Source: Candidatus Kaistia colombiensis
GTDB lineage: Bacteria > Pseudomonadota > Alphaproteobacteria > Rhizobiales > Kaistiaceae
Assembly: GCA_029203105.1 (NCBI GenBank)
Contig: CP119318.1
Span: 15,001 to 79,000, forward strand
DNA: 64,000 nucleotides
Direction of reading: 5' to 3'
Shown one piece after another: positions 11,350 through 19,939 of the stretch (position 1 is its first letter; every line of letters starts with the position of its first letter). A model generated the notes under the pieces. It saw nothing but the letters and a program-made list of their open reading frames with translations, made no database searches and was not told the origin of the DNA. A program made the translations under genes and the position numbers.

Positions 11350-12605
11350 TCAGGCGTCGTCCAGCCCGTAGAGCGAATGCAGCGTCCGCACCGCGAGCTC
11401 GGTATAGGCGCGCATCGATCAGCATCGAGATCTTGATCTCCGACGTGCGTGATGGCGCGGATGTTGATGCCCTTGCTCGGCCAGCGCCTTGAAGGCCGGG
11501 CGGCAACGCCGGCATGGCTGCGCATGCCGATGCCGATCACCGAGACCTTGGCCAGATCGGTGGCGCCTGTCGACGCTGGTGTAGCCGATCGTTCGCGAGC
11601 CTCGCCCAGAGCGCTTCCAGGCGCGGTCGAAATCGGTAGTCGGCACGGTGAAGGTCATGTCGGTAGTCGTGCCGTCTTCCGAGACGTTCTGCACGATCAT
11701 GTCGACATTGATGTTGGCTTCGGCCAGCGGCACGAAGATCGCCGCGGCGACGCCCGGCTTGTCGGCGACTGCGGCGCAGCGAGATCTGGGCCTCGTCCTT
11801 GGCGAAGGCGATGCCGGTGACGACCTGCTTTCCACGATTTCCTCCTCGTCGCAGATCAGGGTGCCCGGCGGATCGTTGCGTGCCGAGCGCCGGATCTTCG
11901 GGATCGTCAAAGCTGGAGCGCACGAAGGTCCGTACTGTGCACCATGCCGAGTTCGACCGAGCGCACCTGCAGCACCTTGGCGCCTAGCGACGCCATTTCC
12001 AGCATTTCTTCGAATGCGACCTTGTCGAGGCGCTTGGCCTTGGGCACCATGCGCGGGTCGGTCGTGTAGACGCCGTCGACGTCGGTATAGATGTCGCAGC
12101 GATCCGCCTTGATCGCGGCGGCGATCGCGACGGCGCTGGTGTCGGAACCGCCGCGGCCGAGCGTCGCGATGCGGTCGGTCCGGGCCGAGGCCCTGGAAAC
12201 CGGCGATCACCGCGACCTGGCCCTGCTCCAGCGCGTTCGATCAGCCGCGAGCCGTCGATGTCGACGATGCGAGCGGCGCCATGCGAGGCATCGGTGCGGA
12301 TCGGGATTTGCCAGCCCTGCCAGGAGCGGGCATTGACGCCCATCTCCTGCAGCGCGATCGCCAGCAGGCCGGAGGTCACCTGCTCGCCGGACGCGACGAC
12401 GGCGTCATATTCGCGCGCGTCATGCATCGGCGCGGCGTCGCGCGCCCAGGCCACGAGCTCGTTGGTCTTGCCCGACATGGCCGAAACCACGACGGCGACC
12501 TCGTGAGCCGGCATCGACCTCGCGTTTGACGTGACGAGCGACGTTGCGGATGCGATCGATATCGGCGACGGACGTTCCGCCGAACTTCATCACCAGCCGG
12601 GCCAT
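11350..12605 (-). pseudogene. lysC: lysC, aspartokinase, heavily frameshifted
   Basis: The start MARLVMKFGGTSVADIDRIR at 12605 and the end TLHSLYGLDDA at 11350 are clear. Between them the kinase domain (SGLLAIALQEMGVNARSW near 12370, DGVYTTDPR near 12070) and two C-terminal ACT domains (VADKPGVAAAIFVPLAEANINVD region near 11750, IGIGMRSHAGVA near 11520) are spread over all three frames. The total of 1,256 bases is close to the usual 410-420 codons, so nothing large is missing. Aspartokinase makes aspartyl phosphate, the first step to lysine, threonine and methionine, and the ACT domains carry feedback control. The gene is normally essential on minimal medium and single copy; I attribute the shifts to sequence error. 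Confidence 0.85.
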
Positions 12606-12868
12606 CAGCAACCTTTTGAAGCCAGTTTCCGCAGAAGATGCGGAAGAGATTGAAGGAGTTCCGGCTAACAACAACCGGACGGGCGCCTTCATAGCGGCTT
12701 CGGCCGGAAGCCGCAACGGCGTCGGCGCGGTGCTGACGCCGCGCCCTGGGGAAGCTGCGGCAAACGGCGACACCGGCCGCGACTGGCCGCCTGGGTCCGG
12801 GATGAGACGACCGTCCGCCTTGACTTCAGCTCCGGCGACGACGACGTTCGCCCGAGAAGGAGCCGCCC

Positions 12869-13633
12869 ATGTCAGCCGCCGCACAGAACCCCACCGTCGA
12901 CCCGGGCACCACGGTCGATCAGGACGAGATTGCGCATTTTTCCGCGATCGCCAGCGAGTGGTGGGCACCCAACGGCAAGTTCGCGCCGCTGCATCGGCTG
13001 AACCCGATCCGCATCGGCTTCATCAAGGAGGAAGCGGCGAAGCTGTTCGGCCGCGACGACCGGGATCCGAAGGCGCTGGACGGCCTGCGCGTGCTCGATA
13101 TCGGCTGCGGCGGCGGCCTCCTGTCCGAGCCGATGGCACGCCTCGGGGCAACCGTCGTCGGCGCCGACGCATCGGAGACCAATATCGGCGTCGCCTCGCT
13201 GCACGCCGTCGAGGCCGGCCTCGACATCGACTACCGGGCGACGACGGCCGAGGCGCTGGCCGCTGCGGGCGAACGCTTCGACATCGTGCTGGCCATGGAG
13301 ATCGTCGAGCACGTCGCCGATCTGCCGCTCTTCATCCGCGAGACATCGGCGATGGTGAAGCCGGGCGGCCTGATGGTGCTCTCGACCATCAACCGGACGC
13401 CGAAGGCCTGGGCGCTGGCGATTTTCGGCGCGGAATGCGTGCTGCGCTGGTTGCCCCGCGGCACGCACAGCTACGAAAAGCTCGTCCGCCCATCCGAGCT
13501 CTCCGCCGCGCTGCGCGAAAACGGCCTCGACCTCTCGGCCGAGACCGGCGTCGTCTACAATCCGCTTCGGGACCGGTGGAGTACGTCGTCCGACATGGAC
13601 GTCAATTACATGATTTCAGCCGTTCGCCGCTAG
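12869..13633 (+). CDS. ubiG: UbiG bifunctional O-methyltransferase of ubiquinone synthesis
   Basis: UbiG performs both O-methylations in ubiquinone biosynthesis at the membrane. The 254-residue protein starts at ATG 12869 behind AGAAGGAG. It carries the class I SAM-binding motif VLDIGCGGGLLSEPMARLGA (about residues 72-91), the family segment HFSAIASEWWAPNGKFAPLH near the N-terminus, AMEIVEHVAD, and the insertion region with GAECVLRWLPRGTH. The end MDVNYMISAVRR is typical. It is divergent from lysC with a 263-base gap that must contain both promoters, the usual arrangement in Rhizobiales. Confidence 0.95.
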   Translation: MSAAAQNPTVDPGTTVDQDEIAHFSAIASEWWAPNGKFAPLHRLNPIRIGFIKEEAAKLFGRDDRDPKALDGLRVLDIGCGGGLLSEPMARLGATVVGADASETNIGVASLHAVEAGLDIDYRATTAEALAAAGERFDIVLAMEIVEHVADLPLFIRETSAMVKPGGLMVLSTINRTPKAWALAIFGAECVLRWLPRGTHSYEKLVRPSELSAALRENGLDLSAETGVVYNPLRDRWSTSSDMDVNYMISAVRR

Positions 13634-13698
13634 CGTCGCGCCACCGAAGCGGCACGACGCCCCGTCGTCTTGTCGGACAGCATGTGCGAGCGAGAAAT

Positions 13699-14133
13699 CT
13701 AGTTGCCGTCTTCCGGCAGGACCGGAAGCGGCAGGAAATCGATCCCCTCCTCGACCAGCGAACGCGCCTCTTCGGGAGAGGCCTCGCCATAAATGCCGCG
13801 CGCCTCGACCTCCTGATAGTGGATCTTGCGCGCTTCCTCGGCGAACTTGCCCCCGACATAATCGGCATTCTCGGTCACATGCTCGCGCAGCTTGCGCATC
13901 ATGTCGACCATGGCAACCTGGCGCGGGTCGGGCGCCGCGACCTTCACGGTCGCCGCCTCGCGCTTGCGCGCCGTCGCAACCGACGGCGCCATCAAGGCCT
14001 TCACGACATCTCCGGTCCCGCATTCGGGACAGGTCACGGCATGCGCCGCGGCTGCCTTGTCAAAGGCAGCCGCATCGCGAAACCAGCTTTCGAAATCGTG
14101 CCCGCCGCTGCAGACGAGATTGTATCGGATCAT
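13699..14133 (-). CDS. DUF1178 family protein
   Basis: A 144-residue protein of unknown function. It begins MIRYNLVCSGGHDFESWFRD and has a Cys pair in TCPECGTG (about residues 35-40); with Cys8 and His11 it resembles a small zinc ribbon at the N-terminus. The rest is charged and ends with GIYGEASPEEARSLVEEGIDFLPLP, the conserved C-terminal part of DUF1178. The family is widespread in alphaproteobacteria and commonly sits next to the nitrilase-like gene that follows upstream here, 16 bases away, suggesting one transcript. Confidence 0.9.
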   Translation of the reverse strand: MIRYNLVCSGGHDFESWFRDAAAFDKAAAAHAVTCPECGTGDVVKALMAPSVATARKREAATVKVAAPDPRQVAMVDMMRKLREHVTENADYVGGKFAEEARKIHYQEVEARGIYGEASPEEARSLVEEGIDFLPLPVLPEDGN

Positions 14134-14149
14134 GGAGCCAATATGGGGG

Positions 14150-15001
14150 TCAGTTCACGAAGGTGCCAACCTGCGGCATCTCCGGCAGCGAAAAATCGCG
14201 CGCATTGACGAGGGCGGGAATCGCCTGCCGCGCCGAAACCGAAAAGGCGGGGTCGATCTCGGCGACAATGAAGCCCGGCCGATCATCCGCCTCGGCGAGG
14301 ATCTTGCCCCACGGATCGATGATCATGCTGTGGCCATAGGTATCGCGGCCATCCTCGTGATGGCCGGCCTGCGCCGCGGCAACGACATAGGAACCGGTCT
14401 CGATGGCGCGCGAACGCAGCAATACATGCCAATGCGCCGCGCCGGTCTTCTTGGTGAAGGCGGCGGGGACGGCGAGCACGGCGGCGCCGGCCTTGGCGAG
14501 CGTCCGATGCAGCGCCGGGAAACGAACATCGTAGCAGATCGTCATGCCGATCTTGGTCCAGGGCAGATCGGCGACGACGGCCGTGTCGCCGGCGCGGTAG
14601 GTCGCGGATTCGCGATAGCTCTCGCCACCCGACAGATCAACGTCGAACATGTGGATCTTGTCGTAGCGGCCGATGATGACGCCGTTCGGCGCGATCAGGA
14701 ACGAGCGATTGGCGATGTGGTCGTCGGCAAGCTTGATCGCCATCGAGCCGATATGGAGGTGAATGCCCAGCTCGCGAGCGATTTCACGAAAACGCTGCAG
14801 CGACGGATCGATCTCTTCCGGCCCAATCGCCGCAAGCAGCGCTTCCTTGTCGCGGTCAAGGATCGTGGTCATCTCGGGGGTCAGCACGTATCCGGCGCCG
14901 GCCGCGGCCGCTGCCCGGATCAGAGCCTCGGCGTCATCGACATTCGCCGCCACCGAACGTCCGCTGCGCATCTGGACGCAAGCCGCCTTGAAGCTCGTCA
15001 T
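14150..15001 (-). CDS. Carbon-nitrogen hydrolase (nitrilase superfamily, Nit-like amidase)
   Basis: The 283-residue protein has the nitrilase catalytic triad: Glu in LTPEMTTIL (about residue 43), Lys in GRYDKIHMFD (about 116) and Cys in GMTICYDVRFP (about 153). The closest type is the Nit1/Nit2 group, which hydrolyse omega-amides or deaminated glutathione; the substrate here is inferred only from the family. It lies between the glutaredoxin gene and the DUF1178 gene, all on the minus strand with 16- and 39-base gaps, so a grxC-nit-DUF1178 operon is likely. Confidence 0.92.
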   Translation of the reverse strand: MTSFKAACVQMRSGRSVAANVDDAEALIRAAAAAGAGYVLTPEMTTILDRDKEALLAAIGPEEIDPSLQRFREIARELGIHLHIGSMAIKLADDHIANRSFLIAPNGVIIGRYDKIHMFDVDLSGGESYRESATYRAGDTAVVADLPWTKIGMTICYDVRFPALHRTLAKAGAAVLAVPAAFTKKTGAAHWHVLLRSRAIETGSYVVAAAQAGHHEDGRDTYGHSMIIDPWGKILAEADDRPGFIVAEIDPAFSVSARQAIPALVNARDFSLPEMPQVGTFVN

Positions 15002-15040
15002 CGGCTGTCTCCTTGGATAAATGAATGGAAGCGGCGACCG

Positions 15041-15298
15041 TCAGGACGCCAGAAGCAGATCCAGGCGGCCTTGGCCTTCGAGATCGTGCAGGTCGTCGCA
15101 GCCGCCGACATGCGTGGCGCCGATGAAAATCTGCGGGAACGTCGCACGCCCCTTGGCGCGCTCGATCATTTCCTGGCGCAGTTCCGGCTTTCCGGTCGCG
15201 TCGAACTCGACATAGGAAACGCCTTTCTTTTCCAGAAGGCGCTTGGCAGACGAACAATATCCGCAGGCCTGCCGGGTGTAGATAATCACTTCGGCCAT
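15041..15298 (-). CDS. grxC: Glutaredoxin 3
   Basis: An 85-residue glutaredoxin. I start it at ATG 15298 (MAEVIIYTRQACGYC), because an earlier ATG adds 19 unrelated residues inside comF. The active site is C-G-Y-C (residues 12-15) where the family usually has C-P-Y-C. The glutathione-binding TFPQIFIGATHVGGCDDL segment is present. It reduces disulfides and mixed glutathione disulfides in the cytoplasm. The gene follows comF by 37 bases and precedes the nitrilase-like gene. Confidence 0.94.
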   Translation of the reverse strand: MAEVIIYTRQACGYCSSAKRLLEKKGVSYVEFDATGKPELRQEMIERAKGRATFPQIFIGATHVGGCDDLHDLEGQGRLDLLLAS

Positions 15299-15335
15299 GT
15301 TCAATCCTGATGATAGGGAGCCGCCTATATAGGCT

Positions 15336-16121
15336 TCAGCCAGGCCCTTCGACAACCCGTGCGAAGACGACGACGTCGACGCTCGCCGCCCCGCCCCGCA
15401 AAAGCGCCCGCGTCACGGCCTTCGCCGTAGCCCCGGTGGTATAGACGTCATCAACGAGGAGAACGCGACGCCCGGCGAGCTTCCGTTTCGCTTCCGGCGA
15501 CACGCGAAAGGCCCCCTGGACGTTGGCAGCGCGCTCGGCTGCCTTCAGCCCGACCTGCCGGGGCGTTGGCTTGATCCTGTCGACCAGATCCGGGACATGC
15601 GGCTTTCCCAATCGGCGCGCGATCTCGGCGGCGATCATCGCCGACTGGTTGAAGCGCCGCTGCCAGAGTCGGCGCGGGTGCAGCGGAACCGGCGCGACGA
15701 TGTGCGCGTCGCCGGTAATGTCGTCCGCCGCCCGCGCCATCATGGCGCCGATCGAGCGCGCAAGCTCGGTATGGTCGTGATACTTCAATCCCTGCACGAT
15801 CCGGCCCGACAATTCGTCATAGACCGCGACGGCGCGCAGGCGGTCAAACGGCGGAGGATCGGCGATCGCCTCGGCCGAAAGCGCCTCCGGCCCGATGTCG
15901 TAGCTGAAGGGAATGGCAAGCCGCTGGCAGAAGGGCCGTTCGATCAACCGCAACCGGCCCCAGCAGGGTGCGCAAAGCGCGCCCGCGCTGGCGACGGGCC
16001 GGCCGCATCCCAGGCAGGCCGGCGGCAGGGCGAGATCGACCACAAGTCGCCCGACCGCGCCCACCCGCGCCCGTAACGAGGCCCGCCATGTCGATTTATC
16101 GATCGCCGCGCCCTCTCGCAT
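15336..16121 (-). CDS. comF: ComF family phosphoribosyltransferase-like protein
   Basis: The 261-residue protein has the ComF layout: an N-terminal four-Cys zinc site (CLGCG and CAPC, about residues 36-54) followed by a PRTase-type fold with the PRPP-binding motif VLLVDDVYTTGATA (about 222-235). In transformable bacteria ComF helps single-stranded DNA uptake; in alphaproteobacteria its role is largely untested. It is the first gene of the run comF-grxC-nit-DUF1178 and is divergent from the methyltransferase at 16208, with an 86-base intergenic region. Confidence 0.93.
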   Translation of the reverse strand: MREGAAIDKSTWRASLRARVGAVGRLVVDLALPPACLGCGRPVASAGALCAPCWGRLRLIERPFCQRLAIPFSYDIGPEALSAEAIADPPPFDRLRAVAVYDELSGRIVQGLKYHDHTELARSIGAMMARAADDITGDAHIVAPVPLHPRRLWQRRFNQSAMIAAEIARRLGKPHVPDLVDRIKPTPRQVGLKAAERAANVQGAFRVSPEAKRKLAGRRVLLVDDVYTTGATAKAVTRALLRGGAASVDVVVFARVVEGPG

Positions 16122-16207
16122 GACGCAACGTAATGCAGAACGGCTTTGACCGGAAGGGCGAGCGGTTCCATAACCGCCGCCACCACACCCATCAGGAAGG
16201 CTGTCTC

Positions 16208-17071
16208 ATGGCCGGCGCCCCCGTTCTCTTCGACCGAAGCCTGCTCGACCTGCATCGCGCCCGTGCCGAGCGGCTCGCCATTCCCGGCAGCGATTTCCTG
16301 CTCGCCCGCACGATCGACGACCTGATGGACCGCCTGTCGACCGTGAACCGCCATTTCGAGCAGGCCGCCGATATCGGCGATCTCTCGCCGGCTCTCGCCA
16401 CGGCGCTGGCCGCGGCCGGACAGGGCGGCGGCGTGCGACGGGTGCGCCTGGACGCCAACGAAGGATTGCCGCTGGAGCCGGGCTCGGTCGATCTCGCCGT
16501 CAGCGCGCTATCGTTCCAGTGGGTCAACGACCTGCCGGGACTTCTTGCCCAGATCAAGCGGGCGCTGAAGCCGGACGGGCTGTTGCTCGCCACGCTCATC
16601 GGCGGCGACACGCTCCAGGAGCTGCGCGCCGTGCTGACCGAGGCGGAAAGCGACATTCGCGGCGGCGCCGCCCCACGCGTCGCCCCTTTCGCCGACGTGC
16701 GCGACGTCGGCGCGCTGCTGCAGCGCGCCGGCTTTGCCCTGCCCGTAGCGGACACCGACCGGTTCACGGTGCGCTATGACAGCATGTTCCATCTGATACG
16801 CGACCTGCGCGCCATGGGCGCGACCAACGCGCTCGTCGCCCGCGATCCGCGCCCGCTCACCCGCGCCATCCTGGCGCGGGCGGCGACGCTCTATGCCGAA
16901 CGCTATGCTGATGCCGACGGCCGCGTCCGCGCCACGTTCGAGCTGATCGCGCTTTCCGGCTGGTCGCCGCATGAAAGCCAGCAGAAGCCGCTCAAGCCGG
17001 GATCGGCCAAGATGCGGCTCGCCGACGCGCTCGAGGCGGCGCGAAAGGAGCGCGAAGGATCGTCGGACTAG
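16208..17071 (+). CDS. SAM-dependent methyltransferase, BioC/NDUFAF5-like
   Basis: The 287-residue protein starts at ATG 16208 (MAGAPVLFDRSLLDLHRARA); an in-frame ATG at 16133 adds an unrelated 25 residues. The SAM fold is atypical at motif I but shows the SVDLAVSALSFQWVNDLPGLL segment typical of the BioC/NDUFAF5 branch, plus LKPDGLLLATLIGGDTLQEL. Mitochondrial NDUFAF5 is an arginine hydroxylase acting on a complex I subunit; the alphaproteobacterial relatives are its probable ancestors. Divergent comF and convergent pilin flank it, so it is a single-gene unit. Confidence 0.85.
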   Translation: MAGAPVLFDRSLLDLHRARAERLAIPGSDFLLARTIDDLMDRLSTVNRHFEQAADIGDLSPALATALAAAGQGGGVRRVRLDANEGLPLEPGSVDLAVSALSFQWVNDLPGLLAQIKRALKPDGLLLATLIGGDTLQELRAVLTEAESDIRGGAAPRVAPFADVRDVGALLQRAGFALPVADTDRFTVRYDSMFHLIRDLRAMGATNALVARDPRPLTRAILARAATLYAERYADADGRVRATFELIALSGWSPHESQQKPLKPGSAKMRLADALEAARKEREGSSD

Positions 17072-17078
17072 AGAATCG

Positions 17079-17258
17079 TCAGGATTCGACAGCCAGCGCG
17101 ACCGCCCGCTCATAGAGCGAGACGATGCCGCCGCCGGTAAAGGTCACGGCGACCAGCGCCAGAACAATGACGCCGATGATCAGGCCGTACTCGATGGCGA
17201 TCGGCCCGCGGCGGGCGCGCAGGAAGCGGGACAGGGAATGACCAGAGGCCGCGCTCAT
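17079..17258 (-). CDS. Flp/Fap-type pilin component, orphan
   Basis: A short 59-residue gene read on the minus strand, MSAASGHSLSRFLRARRG then PIAIEYGLIIGVIVLAL. It has a basic leader, the Flp processing motif G-P-x-x-x-E-Y (Gly18, Glu23, Tyr24) and one hydrophobic segment of about 20 residues, all typical of Flp pilin subunits of the Tad system. No cpa/tad assembly genes are in this window. Its stop is eight bases from the stop of the convergent methyltransferase gene. Confidence 0.85.
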   Translation of the reverse strand: MSAASGHSLSRFLRARRGPIAIEYGLIIGVIVLALVAVTFTGGGIVSLYERAVALAVES

Positions 17259-17348
17259 CGACTAAGCCTTGCCTGGACGGCGGAACCATCCGCCCGTCCT
17301 TACGGCACCGCGACACGCGACGCCTTCAGGCCAGAGCCTCGCGCAAAC

Positions 17349-17753
17349 TCATAAAAGCTCGATTAACGGCGCGATCAGCGGCTCGTCGGCCGGCGGCATC
17401 GGGTAGTCGCGCAGCGCCTTGGCGCGCACCCATTTGAGCGCCTGCCCCTCGAGGCTGCGCGGAAAGCCAGTCCAGCGCCGGCAGACATAGAGCGGCATCA
17501 GCAGGTGAAAGTCGTCATAGCTGTGGCTGGCGAAGGTGAGCGGCGCCAGGCAGGCCGTCTTGGTCTCGACGCCGAGTTCCTCGCGCAGCTCGCGGATCAG
17601 CGCGTCCTCCGGCGTCTCGCCGGCATCGACCTTGCCGCCGGGAAACTCCCAGAGACCCGCCAGCGCTTTGCCTTCCGGCCGCTGCGCGATCAGGATGCGA
17701 TTGTCGACGTCGACCAGCGCGCAGGCAACGACGAGAAGCAGACGGCGTGTCAT
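17349..17753 (-). CDS. mutT: NUDIX hydrolase, MutT (8-oxo-dGTP diphosphatase)
   Basis: The 134-residue protein has a complete Nudix box GKVDAGETPEDALIRELREELGV (about residues 40-62, split here only for description: G...GET...REL..EELG). The N-terminal VVACALVDVDNRILIAQRPEG and the WEFPGGK segment are typical of MutT. The enzyme removes oxidised nucleotides such as 8-oxo-dGTP. It follows the GNAT gene by 18 bases in the same direction, and argJ lies before that; argJ-GNAT-mutT is a recurrent Rhizobiales order. Confidence 0.94.
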   Translation of the reverse strand: MTRRLLLVVACALVDVDNRILIAQRPEGKALAGLWEFPGGKVDAGETPEDALIRELREELGVETKTACLAPLTFASHSYDDFHLLMPLYVCRRWTGFPRSLEGQALKWVRAKALRDYPMPPADEPLIAPLIELL

Positions 17754-17771
17754 CGAAACCTCGCGACGGGA

Positions 17772-18557
17772 TCAGGCGGGACGGCGGTAGTGATAGCGAT
17801 ACTGCTCGACGAAGCCGAGCGACTCGTAGAGCCGGATCGCCGGGTCGTTCTGCGACGTCACCTGGATCGCGGCGGAACTGGCGCCGTTCTCCACGGTCCA
17901 GCCGAGCGCCGCCCGCATCACCGCGGCGCCATAGCCCTGGCGGCGCCTTGTCCTGTCGGTAACGACATTGAGAAACACGCCAATGCCGCCGGCATTGACG
18001 GCGAGCGCGGCGGCGGCCGGCGTGCCGTCCGGCGCATAGCAGACGATGCCACGCGCCTCCGGCGCGATCAGGCCGAGCAGCACCTTTAGCGACTCGACCT
18101 CTTTGGCGGCGGCCTGGCTCAGCACGGACTGGGCGCGATACCAGCGCGGATCGGTGGGATTGAAGAAGCGCACGTCGCCTGTCGGCGCGAAATCGAAGCC
18201 GTCGAGATCCATGGCCAGGACCCGGCTCTCGTCGAACGCCGACCAGCCGTCGCGATCGAGCACATCAAGCACCCGCTGCCCGGCCAGAGGCGTCACGCGA
18301 AACACCGGCTCGATGCCATGGCGCGTCGACAGCGCCGCCAGATAGGCGATGCGGCGCTCGGCCTCGTCATCATCTTCCGGGTCGAGGCTCTGGAACGAGT
18401 TCGAGCGCTTGGAATAGCCATGCGCAAACCGCCAGATCCACGCGCCGTCATGCACGGTGCCGACGGCGGGCCAGGCGGAAAGGCAGGCCGCCTCGATGCC
18501 GAGGATCGATGGCAGCGTTGCCACGTCAGCTCCGATAATCGCCATTGATCGCGACAT
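17772..18557 (-). CDS. GNAT family N-acetyltransferase
   Basis: A 261-residue protein with the GNAT acetyl-CoA site in the C-terminal third: NVVTDRTRRRQGYGAAVMRAAL (R-R-x-G-Y-G/A loop, about residues 195-212) and NDPAIRLYESLGFVEQYRYHYR, a classic GNAT end. The N-terminal half contains a second weaker domain with WIWRFAHGYSKRSNS. The start at 18557 overlaps the end of argJ by 32 bases; ATG 18545 (MAIIGAD) would reduce the overlap to 20. The acceptor is unknown. Position between argJ and mutT suggests cotranscription. Confidence 0.88.
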   Translation of the reverse strand: MSRSMAIIGADVATLPSILGIEAACLSAWPAVGTVHDGAWIWRFAHGYSKRSNSFQSLDPEDDDEAERRIAYLAALSTRHGIEPVFRVTPLAGQRVLDVLDRDGWSAFDESRVLAMDLDGFDFAPTGDVRFFNPTDPRWYRAQSVLSQAAAKEVESLKVLLGLIAPEARGIVCYAPDGTPAAAALAVNAGGIGVFLNVVTDRTRRRQGYGAAVMRAALGWTVENGASSAAIQVTSQNDPAIRLYESLGFVEQYRYHYRRPA

Positions 18558-19758
18558 ATTCCTTGGTCAGGTCGCAGGTCCAGACGGTGGCCTTGCCCTC
18601 GCCGAGGCCGATCGCTGCGGTGATGACGATTTCCTTGTTCTTCATGTAGGCCGAGGCGACGGCCTCCGAATAGGCCGGGTCACGCTCGCCCTCGAAGGCG
18701 ACGCGGGTCGCGCCGAACGAGATCGACAGGCGGTCGCGATCGGCCGGCTCGCCGGCCTTGCCGACCGCCATGACGACGCGGCCCCAATTGGCGTCCTCGC
18801 CGGCAGCCGCCGTCTTCACCAGCGGCGAATTGGCAATCGACAGCGCGATCCGCTTGGCCGACAGGTCGGAGACCGCGCCCTCGACGCGGACCTCGATCAG
18901 CTTGCGAGCGCCCTCGCCATCGCGCGCCACCTGAACTGCGAGGTCGAGCAGCACCTCGTCGAGCGCCTTGGCGAAATCGGCCAGGCGCGGATCGGCGGAA
19001 TCGGTAATGATTTCAGCGTTCGCGGCCTTGCCGGTGGCGAACAGCAGCAGCGTGTCGGAGGTCGAGGTGTCGCTGTCGACGGTGACGGAATTGAAGCTGC
19101 CGTCGACGCCCTTCGAAAGCAGCGCCTGCAGCACCGGAGCGGCGATGGCGGCATCGGTGGCGACGAAGGAGAGCATGGTCGCCATGTCCGGGGCGATCAT
19201 GCCGGCGCCCTTGGCGATGCCGTTGATCGTTACCGTGGCGGCGCCGAGCTTCACCTGCCGGGTCGCGCCCTTCGGGAAGGTGTCGGTAGTCATGATGGCG
19301 TGGGCGGCGTCGATCCACGGGCCGCTCGCGGCGCGGGCGGCGGCATCCGGCAGGACGGCGGCGAATTTCTGCGCGTCGAGCGGTTCGCCGATCACGCCGG
19401 TCGAGGCCAGGAACACCTCATCCGGGCGGCAATCCGCGACCTTGGCCGCCAGTTCGCCCTGCAGGCCGGTGGTCTCGCGACCCTTCTTGCCGGTAAAGGC
19501 GTTGGCATTGCCGGAATTGACCAGCAGCGCCCGCGCCGTGCCGCCCTTCAGCGCTTCCCGGCACCAATCGACGGGCGCCGACGGGCATTTCGAGCGGGTG
19601 AACACGCCGGCGACGGTAGTTCCGGCCGCGAACAGCGCCAGGAAGACGTCGAGCCGGTTCTTGTACTTGATGCCTGCCTCTGCCGTCGCGAAGCGGACGC
19701 CCTCGATCGGCGGCATGTCGGGAAAGGGGACGGCGAGCGGAGAGACGGCAGTGGACAT
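18526..19758 (-). CDS. argJ: Bifunctional glutamate N-acetyltransferase / amino-acid acetyltransferase
   Basis: ArgJ makes N-acetylglutamate by recycling acetyl from N-acetylornithine in arginine synthesis. The 410-residue form starts at ATG 19758 (MSTAVSPLAVPFPDMPPIEG); an upstream ATG adds 21 residues of no family character. The autocleavage site is visible as KGAGMIAPDMATMLSF, where the Thr of the ATML sequence becomes the nucleophile of the beta chain (about residue 195). The end TKEYVAINGDYRS is typical. It overlaps the following GNAT gene. Confidence 0.96.
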   Translation of the reverse strand: MSTAVSPLAVPFPDMPPIEGVRFATAEAGIKYKNRLDVFLALFAAGTTVAGVFTRSKCPSAPVDWCREALKGGTARALLVNSGNANAFTGKKGRETTGLQGELAAKVADCRPDEVFLASTGVIGEPLDAQKFAAVLPDAAARAASGPWIDAAHAIMTTDTFPKGATRQVKLGAATVTINGIAKGAGMIAPDMATMLSFVATDAAIAAPVLQALLSKGVDGSFNSVTVDSDTSTSDTLLLFATGKAANAEIITDSADPRLADFAKALDEVLLDLAVQVARDGEGARKLIEVRVEGAVSDLSAKRIALSIANSPLVKTAAAGEDANWGRVVMAVGKAGEPADRDRLSISFGATRVAFEGERDPAYSEAVASAYMKNKEIVITAAIGLGEGKATVWTCDLTKEYVAINGDYRS

Positions 19759-19866
19759 GATGCCTCGGCTGTTTCGGGCAAAAGAGGCCCTCCCTGTGCC
19801 CGAACCGCCTGTCACGCGCAAGCCGTTTCAGAGCGTCCGGAGGGGACGGCGGCGATCCTCGAACGC

Positions 19867-19893
19867 AAAAGGGCCGGAACGATGTCCGGCCCC
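19867..19893 (-). terminator. Terminator of the parvulin PPIase gene
   Basis: Arms GGGCCGGA and TCCGGCCC (19871-19892) with TTTT after the stem on the minus strand, 47 bases past the PPIase stop and before argJ. Confidence 0.7.
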
Positions 19894-19939
19894 TCTGTTA
19901 GCAATCCGTTAACAAGCCGTTAACCCTTGGGCAGCGCGC

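Noticed and set aside
8915..12605. Programmed frameshifting as an explanation for ptsP and lysC
   Set aside because: Dozens of changes per gene without slippery sites cannot be programmed; sequence error is the simpler reading.
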